From contig NW_022098057.1 in NCBI RefSeq assembly GCF_002288925.2, forward strand, positions 64,843,641-64,907,640: a stretch of DNA of 64,000 nucleotides, given 5' to 3'. This DNA comes from Delphinapterus leucas. Lineage: Eukaryota > Chordata > Mammalia > Artiodactyla > Monodontidae. The notes under the pieces are model-generated. The model saw only the letters and a program-made list of their open reading frames with translations, was not told the DNA's origin and did no database searches. A program made the position numbers and the translations under genes. Positions within the stretch are counted from its first letter, which is position 1. The number at the start of each line of letters is the position of its first letter. This document shows, one piece after another, positions 35,167 through 47,235 of the stretch.

Positions 35167-37863
35167 ATGGTAATAGGAAAATACATATTGATAATTACCT
35201 TAAATGTGAATGGATTAAATACTCCAACCAAAAGACACAGGCTCACTGAATAGATACAAAAACAAGACCCATATATATGCTGTCTACAAGAGACCTACTT
35301 CAGACCTAGGGACTCATACAGAGTGAAAGTGAGGGGATGGAAGAAGATATTCCATGCCAATGGAAATCAAAAGAAAGCTGGAGTAGCAATCCTCATATCA
35401 GATAAAATAGACTTTAACAAAAAGAATGTTACAAGAGACAAGGAAGGACACTACATAATGATCAAGGGATCAATCCAAGAAGAAGATATAACAATTATAA
35501 ATATATATGCACCCAACATAGGAGCAACTCAATACATAAGGCAAATGCTAACAGCTATAAAAGAGGAAATCGACAGTACTGGTGGGGGACTTTAACACCT
35601 CACTTACACTAATGGAAAGATCATCCAGATAGAAAATTAATAATGAAACACAAGCTTTAAATGACACAATAGATCAGATAGATTGAATTGATATTTATAG
35701 GACATTCCATCTGAAAACAGATTACACTTTCTTCTCAAGCACACATGGAACATTCTCCAGGGAAAAAATCACAGCTTGGGTCACAAACCAAGCCTCGGTA
35801 AATTTAAGAAAATTGAAATCATATCAAGCATCTTTTCTGACCACAACGCTATCTAGATTAGAAATAAATTACAGGTAAAAAAAAATGTAAAAAACACAAA
35901 TACATGGAGGGTAAATAATACATTACTAAATAACCAAGAGATCACTGAAGAAATCAAAGAGGACATCAAAAAATACCTAGAGACAAATGACAACAAAAAC
36001 ACAACGATCCAAAACCTGTGGCATGCAGCAAAAGCAGTTCTAAGAGAGAAATTTATAGCAATACAATCCTACCTCAAGAAACAAGAAAAATCTCAAATAA
36101 ACAATCTAACCTTACACCTAAAGGAACTAGAGAAAGAAGAACAAACAAAACCCAAAGTTAGTAGAAGGAAAGAAATCATAAAGATTAGAGCAGAAACAAA
36201 TGAAATAGAAACAAAAAAAAAAACAATAGCAAAGATAAATAAAACTAAAAGCTGGTGCTTTGAGATGATAAACAAAATTGATAAACCATTAGCCAGACTC
36301 ATCAGGAAAAAGAGGGAGAGGACTCAAATTCATAAAATTAGAAATGAAAAAGAAGTTACAACAGACACCGCAGAAATACAAAGCATCATAAGAGACTACT
36401 ACAAGCAGCTCTATGCCAATAAAATGGGCAACCAGGAAGAAATGGACTAATTTTTAGAAAGGTATAACCTTCCAAGACTGAACCAGGAAGAAATAGAAAA
36501 TATAAACAGACCAGTCACATGTACTGAGATTGAAACTGTGATTAAAAATCTTCCAACAAACAAAAGTCCGGGACCAGATAGCTTCATAGGTGAATTCTGT
36601 CAAACATTTAGAGAAGAGCTAACACCCATCCTTCTCAAACTCTTCCAAAATATTGCAGAGGAAGGAACACTCCTAAACTCATTTTACGAGGCCAGTATCA
36701 CCCTGATACCAGAACTAGAGAAAGATACCACAAAAAAAGAAAATTGTAGACCAATATTACAGATGAATATAGATGCAAAAATCCTCAACAAAATACTAGC
36801 AAACAGAATCCAACAACCCATTAAAAGGGTCATACACCATGATCAAGTGGGATTTATCCCAGGGATGCAAGGATTCTTCAATATACGCCAATCAATCAAT
36901 GTGATACACCATATTAAGAAGTTGAAGAATAAAAACCGTAGGGTCATCTCAATAGATGCAGAAAAAGCTTTTGACAAAATTCAACACCCATTTATGATAA
37001 AAACTCTCCAGAAAGTGGGCATAGAGGGAACCTACCTCAACATAATAAAGGCCATATATGACAAACCCACAGCAAACAGCATTCTCAATGGTGACAAATT
37101 GAAACCTTTTCCTCTAAGATCAGGAGCAAGAGAAGCATGTCCACTCTCACCACTATTATTGAACATAGTTTTGGAAGTCCTAGCCACGGCAATCAGAGAA
37201 GAAAAAGAAATAAAAGGGAAATTGGAAAAGAAGAAGTAAAACTGTCACTGCTTGCAGATGACATGATACTATACATAGATAATCCTAAAGATGCCACCAG
37301 AAAACTACTAGAGCTAATCAATGAATTTGGTAAGTTTGCAGGATACAAAATTAATGCACAGAAATCTCTTGCATTCCTATACACTAACAATGAAAGATCA
37401 GAAAGACAAATTAAGTAAACGATCCTATTCACCATAGAAACAAAAAGAAGAAAATACTTAGGAATAAACCTACCTAAGAGGTAAAAGACCTGTACTCAGA
37501 AAACTCTAAGACACTGATGAAAGAAATCAAAGATGACACAGACAGATGGAGAGATATACCATGTTCTGTACTGGAAGAATCAACATTGTGAAAATGACTA
37601 TAGTACCCAAAGCAATCTACAGATTCAATGCAATTCCTATCAAATTACCAATGGCATTTTATACAGAACTATAACAAAAAATCTTAAAATTTGTACAGAG
37701 ACACAAAAGACTCTGAATAGGCAAAGCAATCTTGAGGGGAAAGAAACGGAGATAAACCCACACACCTCTGGTCAACTAATCTTTGACAAAGGAGGCAAGG
37801 ATATACAATGGAGAAAAGACAGTCTCTTCAATAAGTGGTGCTGGGAAAACTGGACAGCTACAT
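35167..37863 (+). pseudogene. L1 ORF2 endonuclease and reverse transcriptase region, disrupted
   Basis: ORF2p nicks target DNA and reverse-transcribes L1 RNA. The frame opens at ATG 35167 with ILIITLNVNGLNTPTKRH, the N-terminus of the endonuclease. An in-frame TAG lies at 35251. The endonuclease continues in the same frame at 35323-35595 (GVAILISDKIDF, INIYAPNIGA), then shifts. The reverse transcriptase is open at 36538-37239 ([44 protein letters not shown]). After a shift the catalytic segment reads [11 protein letters not shown] near 37247-37275, with L where active L1 has F. The remainder follows after the nested insertion at 38336. Confidence 0.9.
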
Positions 37864-38335
37864 TTTTGTAATGAGGTGGATAGACCTAGAGTCTGTCATG
37901 CAGAGTGAAGTAAGTCAGAAAGAGAAAGACAAATACCGTATGCTAACACATATATATGGAATTTAAGAAAAAATGTCATGAAGAACCTAGGGGTAAGACA
38001 GGAATAAAGACACAGACCTACTAGAGAACAGACTTGAGGATATGAGGAGGGGGAAGGGTGAGCTGTGAGAAAGCGAGAGAGAGGCAGGGACATATATACA
38101 CTACCAAACGTAAGGTAGATAGCTAGTGGGAAGCAGCCGCATAGCACAGGGAGATCAGCTTAGTGCTTTGTGACTGCCTGGAGGGGTGGGATAAGGAGGG
38201 TGGGAGGGAGGGAGACACAAGAGGGAAGAGATATGGGAACATATGTATATGTATAGCTGATTCACTTTTTTATAAAGCAGAAACTAACACACCATTGTAA
38301 AGCAATTATACCCCAATAAAGATGTTAAAAAAAAA
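37864..38335 (+). mobile_element. Younger 5'-truncated L1 3' end nested in the sense L1
   Basis: About 470 bp containing only the last bases of ORF2 and the 3' UTR ('aatgaggtggatagacctag', 'agcagccgcatagcacaggg', 'gtaaagcaattatacccc'). It has a canonical AATAAA at 38315-38320 and a terminal A tract. The host ORF2 reads through to 'gacagctacat' before it and resumes with 'aaaagaatgaaatt' after it. This 3' UTR type is abundant in cetartiodactyls. Confidence 0.85.
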
Positions 38336-39540
38336 AAAAGAATGAAATTAGAACACTCCCTAACACCATACACAAAAATAAACTCAGAATGGATTAAGGA
38401 CCTAAATATAAGTCCAGACACTATAAAACTCTTAGAGGAAAACTTAGGAAGAACACTCTTTGACATAAATCACAGCATGATGTTTTTTGACCCACTTCCT
38501 AGAGTATTGGAAATAAAAACAAAAACAAATGGGACCTAATGAAACTTAAAAGCTTTTGCACAGCAAAGGAAAGTATAAACAAGACGAAAAGACAACCCTC
38601 AGAATGGGAGAAAATATTTGCAGATGAATCAATGGACAAAGGATTAATCTCCGAAATATATAAATAGCGCATACAACTCAATATTAAAAAAACAAAAAGC
38701 CCAACCAAAAAACGGGCAGAAGACCTTAGTAGTCATTTCTCCAAAGAAGACATACAGGTGGCCAAGAGACACATGAAAAGGTGCTCAACATCACTAATTA
38801 TTAGAGAAACGCAAATCAAAACTACAGTGAGGTATCACCTCACACCACTTAGAATGGGCATCATCAGAAAATCTATAAACAACAAATGCTGTAGAGGGTG
38901 TGGAGAAAAGGGAACCCTCTTGCACTGTTGGTGGGAATGTAAATTGATAGAACCACTATGGAGAACATTATGGAGGTTCCTTAAAAAACTAAAAATAGAA
39001 TTACCATATGACCCAGCAATCCCATTACTGGGCATATACACAGAGAAAACCATAATTCAAAAAGACACATGCACCCCAATGTTTATTGCAACACTATTTA
39101 CAATAACCAGGACAGGGAAACAACTTAAATGTCCACCTACATATGAATGGATCAAGAAGATGTGGTACATATATACAATGAAATGTTACTCAGCCATAAA
39201 ATGGAACGAAATTGGGTCACTTCTGTAGACGTGGATGGACCTAGAGACTGTCTTACAGAGTGAAGTAAGTCAGAAAGAGAAAAACAAATATTGTTTATTA
39301 AAGCATATATGTGGAATTTAGAAAAATGGTATAGGTGAAGTGGTGTGCAGGGCCGAAATAGAGACACAGATGTAGAGAAGAAACTTATGGACACCAAGGG
39401 GGAAAGTGGCGGGGGCGTGGCGGGGGGGTGGCGGTGGTGGTGGTGGGATGAATTGGTATTGACATGTATACACTAATATGTATAAAATAGATAACTAATA
39501 AGAACCTGCTGTATAAAATAATAAAAAAATAAAATTAAAA
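38336..39540 (+). mobile_element. Sense L1, 3' part (ORF2 C-terminus, 3' UTR, tail)
   Basis: Continuation of the L1 at 33309. The ORF2 C-terminus (to ~39228) keeps [18 protein letters not shown], the Cys-rich region, and [17 protein letters not shown]. It is followed by a 3' UTR with a G-rich tract and an A-rich end (39518-39540). Its 3' UTR differs from that of the nested copy, so the two belong to different L1 subfamilies. Confidence 0.9.
39396..39448 (+). repeat. G-rich polypurine tract in the L1 3' UTR
   Basis: Runs of 5, 5 and 7 G followed by (GGT)n-like repeats. A G-rich tract is a conserved feature of L1 3' UTRs and could form a G-quadruplex on the + strand. Confidence 0.85.
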
Positions 39541-40659
39541 ATATATGTTCTAAGATTTATTTAATATTATATTCAGTATTACAGTGAAAGCGACATCTTC
39601 TTGGAAGTGCTTACGTTAAAATTCTTTTAAACAGAGGTTTTGAAAATAGAAGAATTCTTGAAGTTTACTTTATTTTTGATATAACCAGATAAAAACTGAT
39701 GCAAACAATCCATGATGTGGTACTGTGCATAGATTGAATTGCTGAACTCTGACAGAAATATATCTAGGAGAAAAGGTTACTACCTCAGGTGAAATGAATT
39801 AGATAATTAGAATTTTTTATTGGTGTTCTGGTAAAACTACCTTCTTAGTACTCACTGAGCTATTCAAATGTTCTATACCTATAATTTAGAGAAAAAAATT
39901 TAAGGGAGTATGTACATATCTAATTTGTTTTATAAGCATGTTGAATGACTTTCTTAAATATTTTCTAGTCTTCTGTTTTAGTAACTAATATACAACAGAA
40001 TGTGAGTTAAATACATTTTGATTTTATATAGCTGAATATGTAAACTTTGTGTAAGTTACACTCATTTAATAATTTACTAGTAATATTTATTGATAATCTT
40101 GCTAATTTATAGTTTATTACTGACACTTTGCCTTCCTTTACTTTTTTAATATCTGAAGCTTCCATTCTTTAGATTATTTAGGTGGAAACGTTAAAATAAG
40201 AGATATACCAGACAAAGGAGAGCCTGTGAGTTCTGTCAATAGCATTTTCTGTTGATAATCATAAGGAGAATTTTGTTCCATTTTCATCACTCACTCTGAA
40301 GATTGATAATGTAGTTGCTTGAGAAACATTATTTATGCTATGTGGTTATTATTTCTGCTGCTCCCAACTTGAAGCACTGCATGTGTTTTTGTGAAGAATG
40401 TTGGTACTTGATTATAATCATAGCTACATCTCTTTTGATAGGCAATTTCACTTTGAAGAATAGGTGTAAGACTTTTAGGGTTTTGAATGTAAATTGGATC
40501 AATCGCATCACAGCATATAAAGTGGGTGAATGAATAGGGTTTATTATATCATGTTTATTAACATACAGAAAACTTTTTCCAACTTGTTGGTTTTATGCTT
40601 CAGCTTGCTTAAATGATTTTTTATAACTTCCTACATGTCCTGGTAAGGTATGACCAAAG

Positions 40660-40715
40660 CCTTGCTCAGGATCTGAAGTGTATTAGATGATTAATAAATA
40701 TTTGTGGAATGAATG
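40660..40715 (+). repeat. LINE-2 3' terminal fragment
   Basis: 'ttaataaatatttgtggaat' followed by 'gaatgac' matches the L2 end. Confidence 0.5.
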
Positions 40716-40919
40716 ACTATCTGATACATATCTGTGTGGTATATAGAGAATTCTGTTTTAGCAAGTGTAGCTTCCTTTGTAGCATTCTATTCACTGATCA
40801 TCAGGAATAGATGGTAGTGCATGTAAAGGTAAAAACAATATTAGCAAGAAACTGAGGTGAGACCTATACCACCATTTATTAAAATGTGTTATAAAGCTAC
40901 ATTAAATAAAATCCTATAT

Positions 40920-41040
40920 GAAAGGTGCAGGTTTTATTTTCCCTACTTTACAGGGGTGAAATAAAGGCTTAGGCAGTTTAAATCACTCTCTTAATGTGAG
41001 TGAAAGGCCATTCACACTCAGGTGTTCTGACTTCTAAGCT
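40920..41040 (-). repeat. MIR SINE fragment
   Basis: 'ccctactttacaggggtgaa' and 'ttcacactcaggtgttctga' are MIR features read on the minus strand. Confidence 0.6.
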
Positions 41041-41299
41041 GACTGAAAAAGAGTGCCCTGGTACTTTGAGGTCATGTCTTTATTTTTTAAAAGACATGTA
41101 TTAACCAAACACATTTGTAATGATGAAACCCAACATAACAAAATTAAAATCCTTCAAGCTAATTAATATGAAAACTTAATATCATATTTCATTCTGGTAA
41201 TTAATGGAAACATTATATTTTTCTATTATGATTCCAAAATAGTTGATTAATATCTAGAATCCAAAATAATAGTGTGTTTGATTCATAATTGTCATTTTC

Positions 41300-41660
41300 T
41301 TTTTAAAATTTTAAGAATTTTAATTTTTTTAAATTAGTTTTAAGTTTCAGAAGTAATACACAATTAGGCTATAATCATAAAATTAAAAATTTGACCACCA
41401 CTCCAATCCGGTTCTTTTCAGAGATAGCAATTGTCATGGCACTGGTATGTTTTCTTAAACTTTTTCCTAGGCTCCAAAATACTTATATGTACTCAGAGAA
41501 AATCCCAAGTATTATAGTATGCTTGTTTTTTTAATATATATGATGTCACTGCACATATCATTCTGCAACTTTTTTTTTATTCTACAATGTATTCTGACAA
41601 TCTTTCCAACTTATTTTGTATAGATTCACCTTACATTGTTCACTTCCAAATACATGAGAG
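41300..41660 (-). repeat. Ancient L1-type 3' fragment (tentative)
   Basis: 'tcagaagtaatacacaatta', 'ataaaattaaaaatttgacc' and 'tctgacaatctttccaactt' resemble the 3' ends of old L1s on the minus strand. Family and ends are uncertain. Confidence 0.35.
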
Positions 41661-42504
41661 CCAGGATCTCAGTCTTCTCAAAAGTTGACATTTCTGTGTT
41701 TCTCAAGGCCACCGGATTTTCTTTCATGGTAACTCATATTGAATAAAATAACCCTTACATTGTAGTTCTTTCCTGATAGATAGGCTTTAGTGGGCAAAGA
41801 AAAAAAATGATCAGCAATGATGATTTAAACTACAACTACTCCAGTAAAAGATTTAGTACATATTAAGTTATTCCCTGTATTATTATTTGGGTTGGTTATC
41901 ACACTCTCAGTCCTGGGTCATATACATCTTTTATATTTTAAAATACCTATGAGTATGCATATGATTTTACAACTTTATCATTCTTTCACAGGATCTGATT
42001 TTCCTATAGTCCTGTTCTATAGATAAATGTAGCATATATTCTCTTTCTGATTGAACAGCCCTTTTCCTTGCCTTTTAGACAGTTTTCGATGTCTTTTTAT
42101 GTTCAGATTGGATGCTTTAACTATATTATTTTAGGGGTAGAATCCGTCTCTTCCCTTTTGTTTGTTTTCAGGCTTCAGAGTATTCTGCCTCTTGGTTTAA
42201 GTTTCACATAATTATAACCCAGATGCCTGTTCAAGTTGACCTGATAAAATAAGATCTGGATAAGATTAACTCCAAAATTTCAATTCCATGTTCTGTCGAA
42301 ATCCAAAGCCCTCCCTGAGAATCCTGTGAGTTCTCTGGAACTTACATCTGCTTTGCCTTTAATCATCTTGATTATGCACCAAATTGCCCAGAGGTATGCC
42401 TGGTTAATTTATAAACTTTCATATTCTTTTTATTTATATCACACATCTACATTATAGTTAAATAGTGATATTTATGTGATTATTTGGTTAATATTTGTCA
42501 GTAC

Positions 42505-42605
42505 CTCTAGGCTGTGAGCCCTGTGAAGTGAGCAGGGATGCTCTCAATTTTATTACCCATTCCTACTATCTGGTACGTAGTAGGCTCTGAAGATTGACTC
42601 AAAAT
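42505..42605 (+). repeat. LINE-2 3' end
   Basis: 'aggctgtgagccctgtgaag' and 'tggtacgtagtaggctctga' match the L2 3' region. Confidence 0.6.
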
Positions 42606-42679
42606 ATAAGAAAGGAATAACTGAAGAAGGCTTGAGATAAGAGCACAGAAAGAGAAGTTAGCCTTGAAAAGAAAGTGGT

Positions 42680-42735
42680 GGTTGGGGGGGAAAAGAGAGA
42701 GAGGGAAAGGGAGAGGGAGAAGGAGAGATCTTCCT
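42680..42735 (+). repeat. GA-rich low-complexity tract
   Basis: Purine run of GAGAGAGGGAAAGGGAGAGG type. Confidence 0.85.
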
Positions 42736-42889
42736 TGAAGACAGATGAGAAGAAAAAATGGACGGAAAAGCATATTGAGATAGAAGTAAATGGAGAGGTT
42801 TCCCAGATGGTCTCATCTCAGTTTCCCCAGAGTAGTAGAAAGTGGGTGGATTGGAGGTTATATAAAATTGAGAATATGGAGGATGATAA

Positions 42890-42990
42890 CAACATAGATA
42901 AATTTTCTCATAGCTAATGAGCCAGGATTCAAACCCATGCTAACTGCTCCTAGATCTTGTAATCCTTTAACTATACTGCCTCCTAAAATG
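42890..42990 (-). repeat. MIR SINE fragment
   Basis: 'gccaggattcaaacccatgc' followed by 'tttaactatactgcctcct' is the tRNA-related end of MIR in reverse. Confidence 0.6.
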
Positions 42991-43117
42991 CAGCAATCCA
43001 ATAGAAGATAATGAAGTTAGGACTCTTACTTTTTTGAAAAAATATTTTCCTGTCAGCAATCAAAGTGTTAGGGAGGTAAGTTTATATTGGGCAGAACCTA
43101 GAAAAAAGAGAAAATAT

Positions 43118-43345
43118 GTTCTACATTCATTAGAGTGGGATCCTGAAAATAAAGCATCCAGTTGTTTGTCTTTCATGAAGTTAATGCCATGAAAACATAC
43201 TGAAAGAGTGTTTCAACACACTGCTATACTAGTTCTACATTCATTAGAGTGGGATCCTGAAAATAAAGCATCCAGTTGTTTGTCTTTCATGAAGTTAATG
43301 CCATGAAAACATACTGAAAGAGTGTTTCAACACACTGCTATACTA
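43118..43345. repeat. Perfect 114-bp tandem duplication
   Basis: Unit 1 (43118-43231) and unit 2 (43232-43345) are identical base for base, starting 'gttctacattcattagagtg' and ending 'ctgctatacta'. Four further bases (GTTC) repeat before the sequence diverges. The unit is non-coding and not part of a repeat I recognise. Confidence 0.97.
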
Positions 43346-43384
43346 GTTCAGAAGAGATTATTATTTTATTAAGATGAGCTTTGT

Positions 43385-46300
43385 TTCCTTTTTATAAACT
43401 ACTTTATTGCAGTATGATTGATATGTAAAAAGCTGGTCATGTTTAATGTATACAACTAGGTGATTTGGGGCATAAGTATATACTTGTGAAACCACCACCA
43501 CTATCAAGGCCTTCACCACCCAAAGGTTCCTCTGACTCCCTTTATTATTATTGTTTTTATTATTATTATTAATAGTTTATGGTAAGAACACTTAACATAA
43601 GATCTTAGTAAATTTGCGTGCAATTATCCAGTTTTACCGGCACCATTTATTAAAGATATTATACTTTCCCCATTTTGTGCTGTTGGAACCATTGTTGAAG
43701 ATCCTTGACTGTAGTAAGCATGGGTTTATTTTTGGACTCTCTCTCCTGTTATGTTGGTCTACGTGGCAGCTTTTATGCCAGTATCATACTGTTTTTATTA
43801 CCACAGCTTTGTAATATAGTTTGAAATCAGGAAGTGTGATGCCTCCAGCTTTGTCTTCCTTCCTCAAGACTGTTTTGACTATTGGGGGGTCTTTTGTAAT
43901 TCCGTATGAATTGTAGGATTGTTTTTTCTACTTCTGTGAATAATACCTTTGGAATTTTGGTAGGAATTGTATTGAATTGGTAGATTGCTTTGGGTTTTAT
44001 TGACATTTTAACAATATTAATTCTTCCAATCCATGAACATGGGATATCCTTCTATTTATTTATTTGTTTATTATTTTAGTTTATTCTTTAGTTTCTTTAA
44101 TCAATGCTTTACAGTTGTCAGTATACAGATCTATGACCTCCTTGGTTAAATTATTCCAAAGTATTTACTGAATAATCATTATTAGTATATAGAAATGCAA
44201 CTGATTTTATATTGTTGATTCTTATCATGCAATTTTACTGAATTTATTATTAGTTCTAACAGTTTTTTGGTGGTATCTTTAGAGTTTTCTATATATAGTA
44301 TCATGTCATCTGCCGAAAGAGACAATTTTACTTCTTCCTCTCCAATTTGGATGCCTTTTATTTCTGTTTCTTGTCCAGTTGCTCTGGCTAGTACTTCCAG
44401 TACTATGTTAAATAAAAATGTCAAGAATGGACATCTTTGTCTTGTTTTGGTCTTAGAGGAAAGGCTTTTAGCTTTTTACTGTTGACTATGATGTTAATGG
44501 TGGGCTTGTCATATATGGCCTTTATGGTGATGATATACATTCCTTATATACCTAATTTGTTGAGAGTTTTTATCATGAAGGATGTTGAATTGTGTTAAAT
44601 GCTTTTGCAGCACCTACTGAGAAAATATGATGTTTATCCTTCATTCTGTTAATGTGGTATATCACATTTATTGATTTGCATAGGTAGTACCATTCTTGCA
44701 TCCCACGGATAAATCCACTTGGATATGCTGTATGAACATTTTAATATACTGTTGATTCAATTTGCTAGCATTTTGTTGAGGATTTTTGCATCTATATTTG
44801 TCAGGGATGTTGGCCTGTACTTTTCTTTTCTTGAAATATCCAAATCAGGCATCTTTGGTATTAGGGTAATGCTGGCCTCCAAATGAGTCTGAAAATGTTT
44901 CCTTCTCTTTAATTTTTTGGAAAAGTGTGAGCAGCATTGATATTAGTTCTTATATATTTGGTAGAAGTCACTAGTGAAACATCTGATCTTGGTTTTTCTC
45001 TTTGTTGGGAAATTTTAAATTATTGATTCAATCTTGATCTGTCCAGATTTTCTATTACTTCATGATTCAGTCTTGGTAGCCTGTGTATTTCTAGGAATTA
45101 CACATTTCTTCTAGGTTATCCAATTTGTTGCTACATAATTGTTTATCATAGTCTCTTACAATTCTTTGTATTTCTGTGGAATCAATTGTAGTGTCTCCTG
45201 TTTCATTTACAATTATATTTATTTGAGTCTTCTCTCTCTTTTTTTTAGTTAGTCTAGCTAAAGGTCTGGCAATTTTGTTTATCTTTTCATGAAACCAACT
45301 AATTTTTTGTTGATCTTTTCTATTGTTTTTCTAGTTTCTATTCCATTTATTTGTTTTCATCTTCATTATTTCCTTCCTTCTTTAACTTTGGGCTTAGTTT
45401 GTTCTTCTAGTTCTAGTTTCTTGAGGTGTAAAGTTTGGTTGTTTTTTTTTAGGTCTTTCTTTTTTTCTTAATGTAGGCATTTATTGCTATTAACTTTTCT
45501 CTTAAAACTGCTTTTGCAGCATGTCGTAAGTTTTCGTATGTTATTTTCATTTGTCTCAAGATATTTTAAAATTTTCCTTTGATTTCTTCTTTGATCCATT
45601 GGATGTTCAGGAATGTGTTGTTTAGTTTTAATATATATGTGAATTTTCTAATTTTACTCCTATTATTGCTTCCTATTATTATTGCACATATCATGTGGGT
45701 GAAAAAGATACTCTATATGATTCCAGTCTTAAATTTAAGACCAGTTTTATGGCTTAACATATGATCTATCCTGGAGAATGTTCTGTGTATACTTGAGAAT
45801 GTATATTCTGATGCTATCAGATGGCATGCTTTGTATATGTCTATAGTCCACCATAAGTGCTGTAGGCTTTATTAATTCTTTTTAATTGTTTTTCCTTTTT
45901 GTAATTCTGACTAGATAATTTCAAATGATCTGTCCTTGAGTTTGCTGACCTTTTCTTCTGCATGCTCTAGTCTGTTGTTTAGTCTGTCTACTGGATTTGT
46001 AGTTCATTCATTATATTCTTCAGCTCCAGGATTTCTGTTTGGTTCTTTTTTACGGTATCTTTTTCTGAAACTTCTCATTTTACTCAGGTATTATTTTCCT
46101 GATTTTGTAGAGTTGTCTATCTGTGTTCTTTTTTTTCTAACTGAGCTTCTTTAAGATGATTATTTTGAATTCTTTTTCAGGCAATTAATAAATCTCCATT
46201 TCTTTGGGGTCAGCTACTAGAGTTTATTTTGTTCCTTTGGTAATATCATATTTCTTTGAGTCTTCATGTTCCTTGAAACCTTGTATTCCTATCTTCACAT

Positions 46301-47235
46301 TTGAAGAAGCAGTCACTTTCTCCAGGTTTTACTGACTAGGTTCAGGGAGAAATGTCTTCATGAGTCAGCCTTGCCAGAGATACTGGGAGTCTCTTAGATT
46401 CTTTCTATGGACGCACTTGCTCCATTCCTCTTGTTCCCTGTGAAGAAGTCTTAGACTCTGTGCCTTCTCTTGATCCCACAAAGCCAGGCCAGGTGTTGAG
46501 AGCCTCCTATTTATTTCTCTAGGGCAGTACCCTGAAGTGTTTGTTCAACATTGTGCCCCTTTTCGCAATCCAGCAGATTCAGCTGGATGCCAATATCTGT
46601 GTGCTGTCTGTGGGAGCTCGCACGCATTGTCTGCAGGGGAGCATGGAGTGTTGGCTACAAGAGGGGACTGCATGGAGCACTGCATGGTGCACAGTGGCTA
46701 ATCATGGGGTCTGCAGCTGGGGGTCCTACTGGGTTCATGGTCAGGGCTCTTATTAGAGTCTGTAATCTAGCTAGTAGGATCTGCTGCTGGTTGTTGATAT
46801 CTGTATACTGGTTTCTATGAGCTCCTACCCTTTTTCTCTACTCTTTGCTGTCCCCAGATTATTTAGCTACTTCAATCCTCTCAATGTTCTGGGTGTGGAG
46901 AGATGGAAATGGGACTCTTGGACACCTTCCCGCAAGGCTGGGGAGCCAAGTGTTCACTTTGTTTTTGCTTTTCCCAATGGGAGAAGTTGCAGGCCAAGGT
47001 GAGTCTCTCTTGGTCTGAGCTGTGTTGCCTTGGGAGAGAGGTGACATGGGTAAAATGAAACTGTTCTTCTTACCCTCTTCAGTGCTTCTGTTCTTTGATG
47101 TTTTTGTTCCACGTGGTTACTGGAACCTCTCAGTTGTTTTCCCAGGCTTTCATAAAGGTATTCTCATTATTGTTATTGTTAAAATCGGTATTTCTTTAGG
47201 GGTATGACATACGGAACTTCCTATTTCATCATCTC
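43385..47235 (-). mobile_element. Minus-strand L1 with internal deletions
   Basis: On the minus strand the 5'UTR lies at ~46320-47235, ORF1 at ~45870-46320, the central (reverse transcriptase) part of ORF2 at ~43600-45860, and the 3' UTR at 43385-43535. The ORF2 N-terminal endonuclease plus intergenic region is absent at ~45860. The C-terminal zinc region is absent at ~43540-43600, where a (TTA)n tract sits. The RT catalytic segment near 44290-44330 reads [12 protein letters not shown]. All frames are broken. Confidence 0.75.

Larger units (their letters stand above)
33309..37863 (+). mobile_element. Near full-length sense L1, 5' part (split by a nested L1 end)
   Basis: It begins 'gatcggttcaagatggtaga', with ~0.9 kb of 5'UTR, broken ORF1 (34209-35109) and ORF2 from 35167. 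It is interrupted at 37863 by a younger L1 3' end and resumes at 38336. TTAAGAATATAT (33291-33302) before and TTAAAAATATAT (39535-39546) after the element are a likely target duplication with one mismatch. It lies sense to CTNNA3. Coding frames are dead. Confidence 0.9.

Noticed and set aside
36538..37239. The longest open frame in the window (233 codons), with reverse-transcriptase motifs
   Set aside because: It is a fragment of L1 ORF2 within a broken L1, not a host gene or a retron/reverse-transcriptase defence system.
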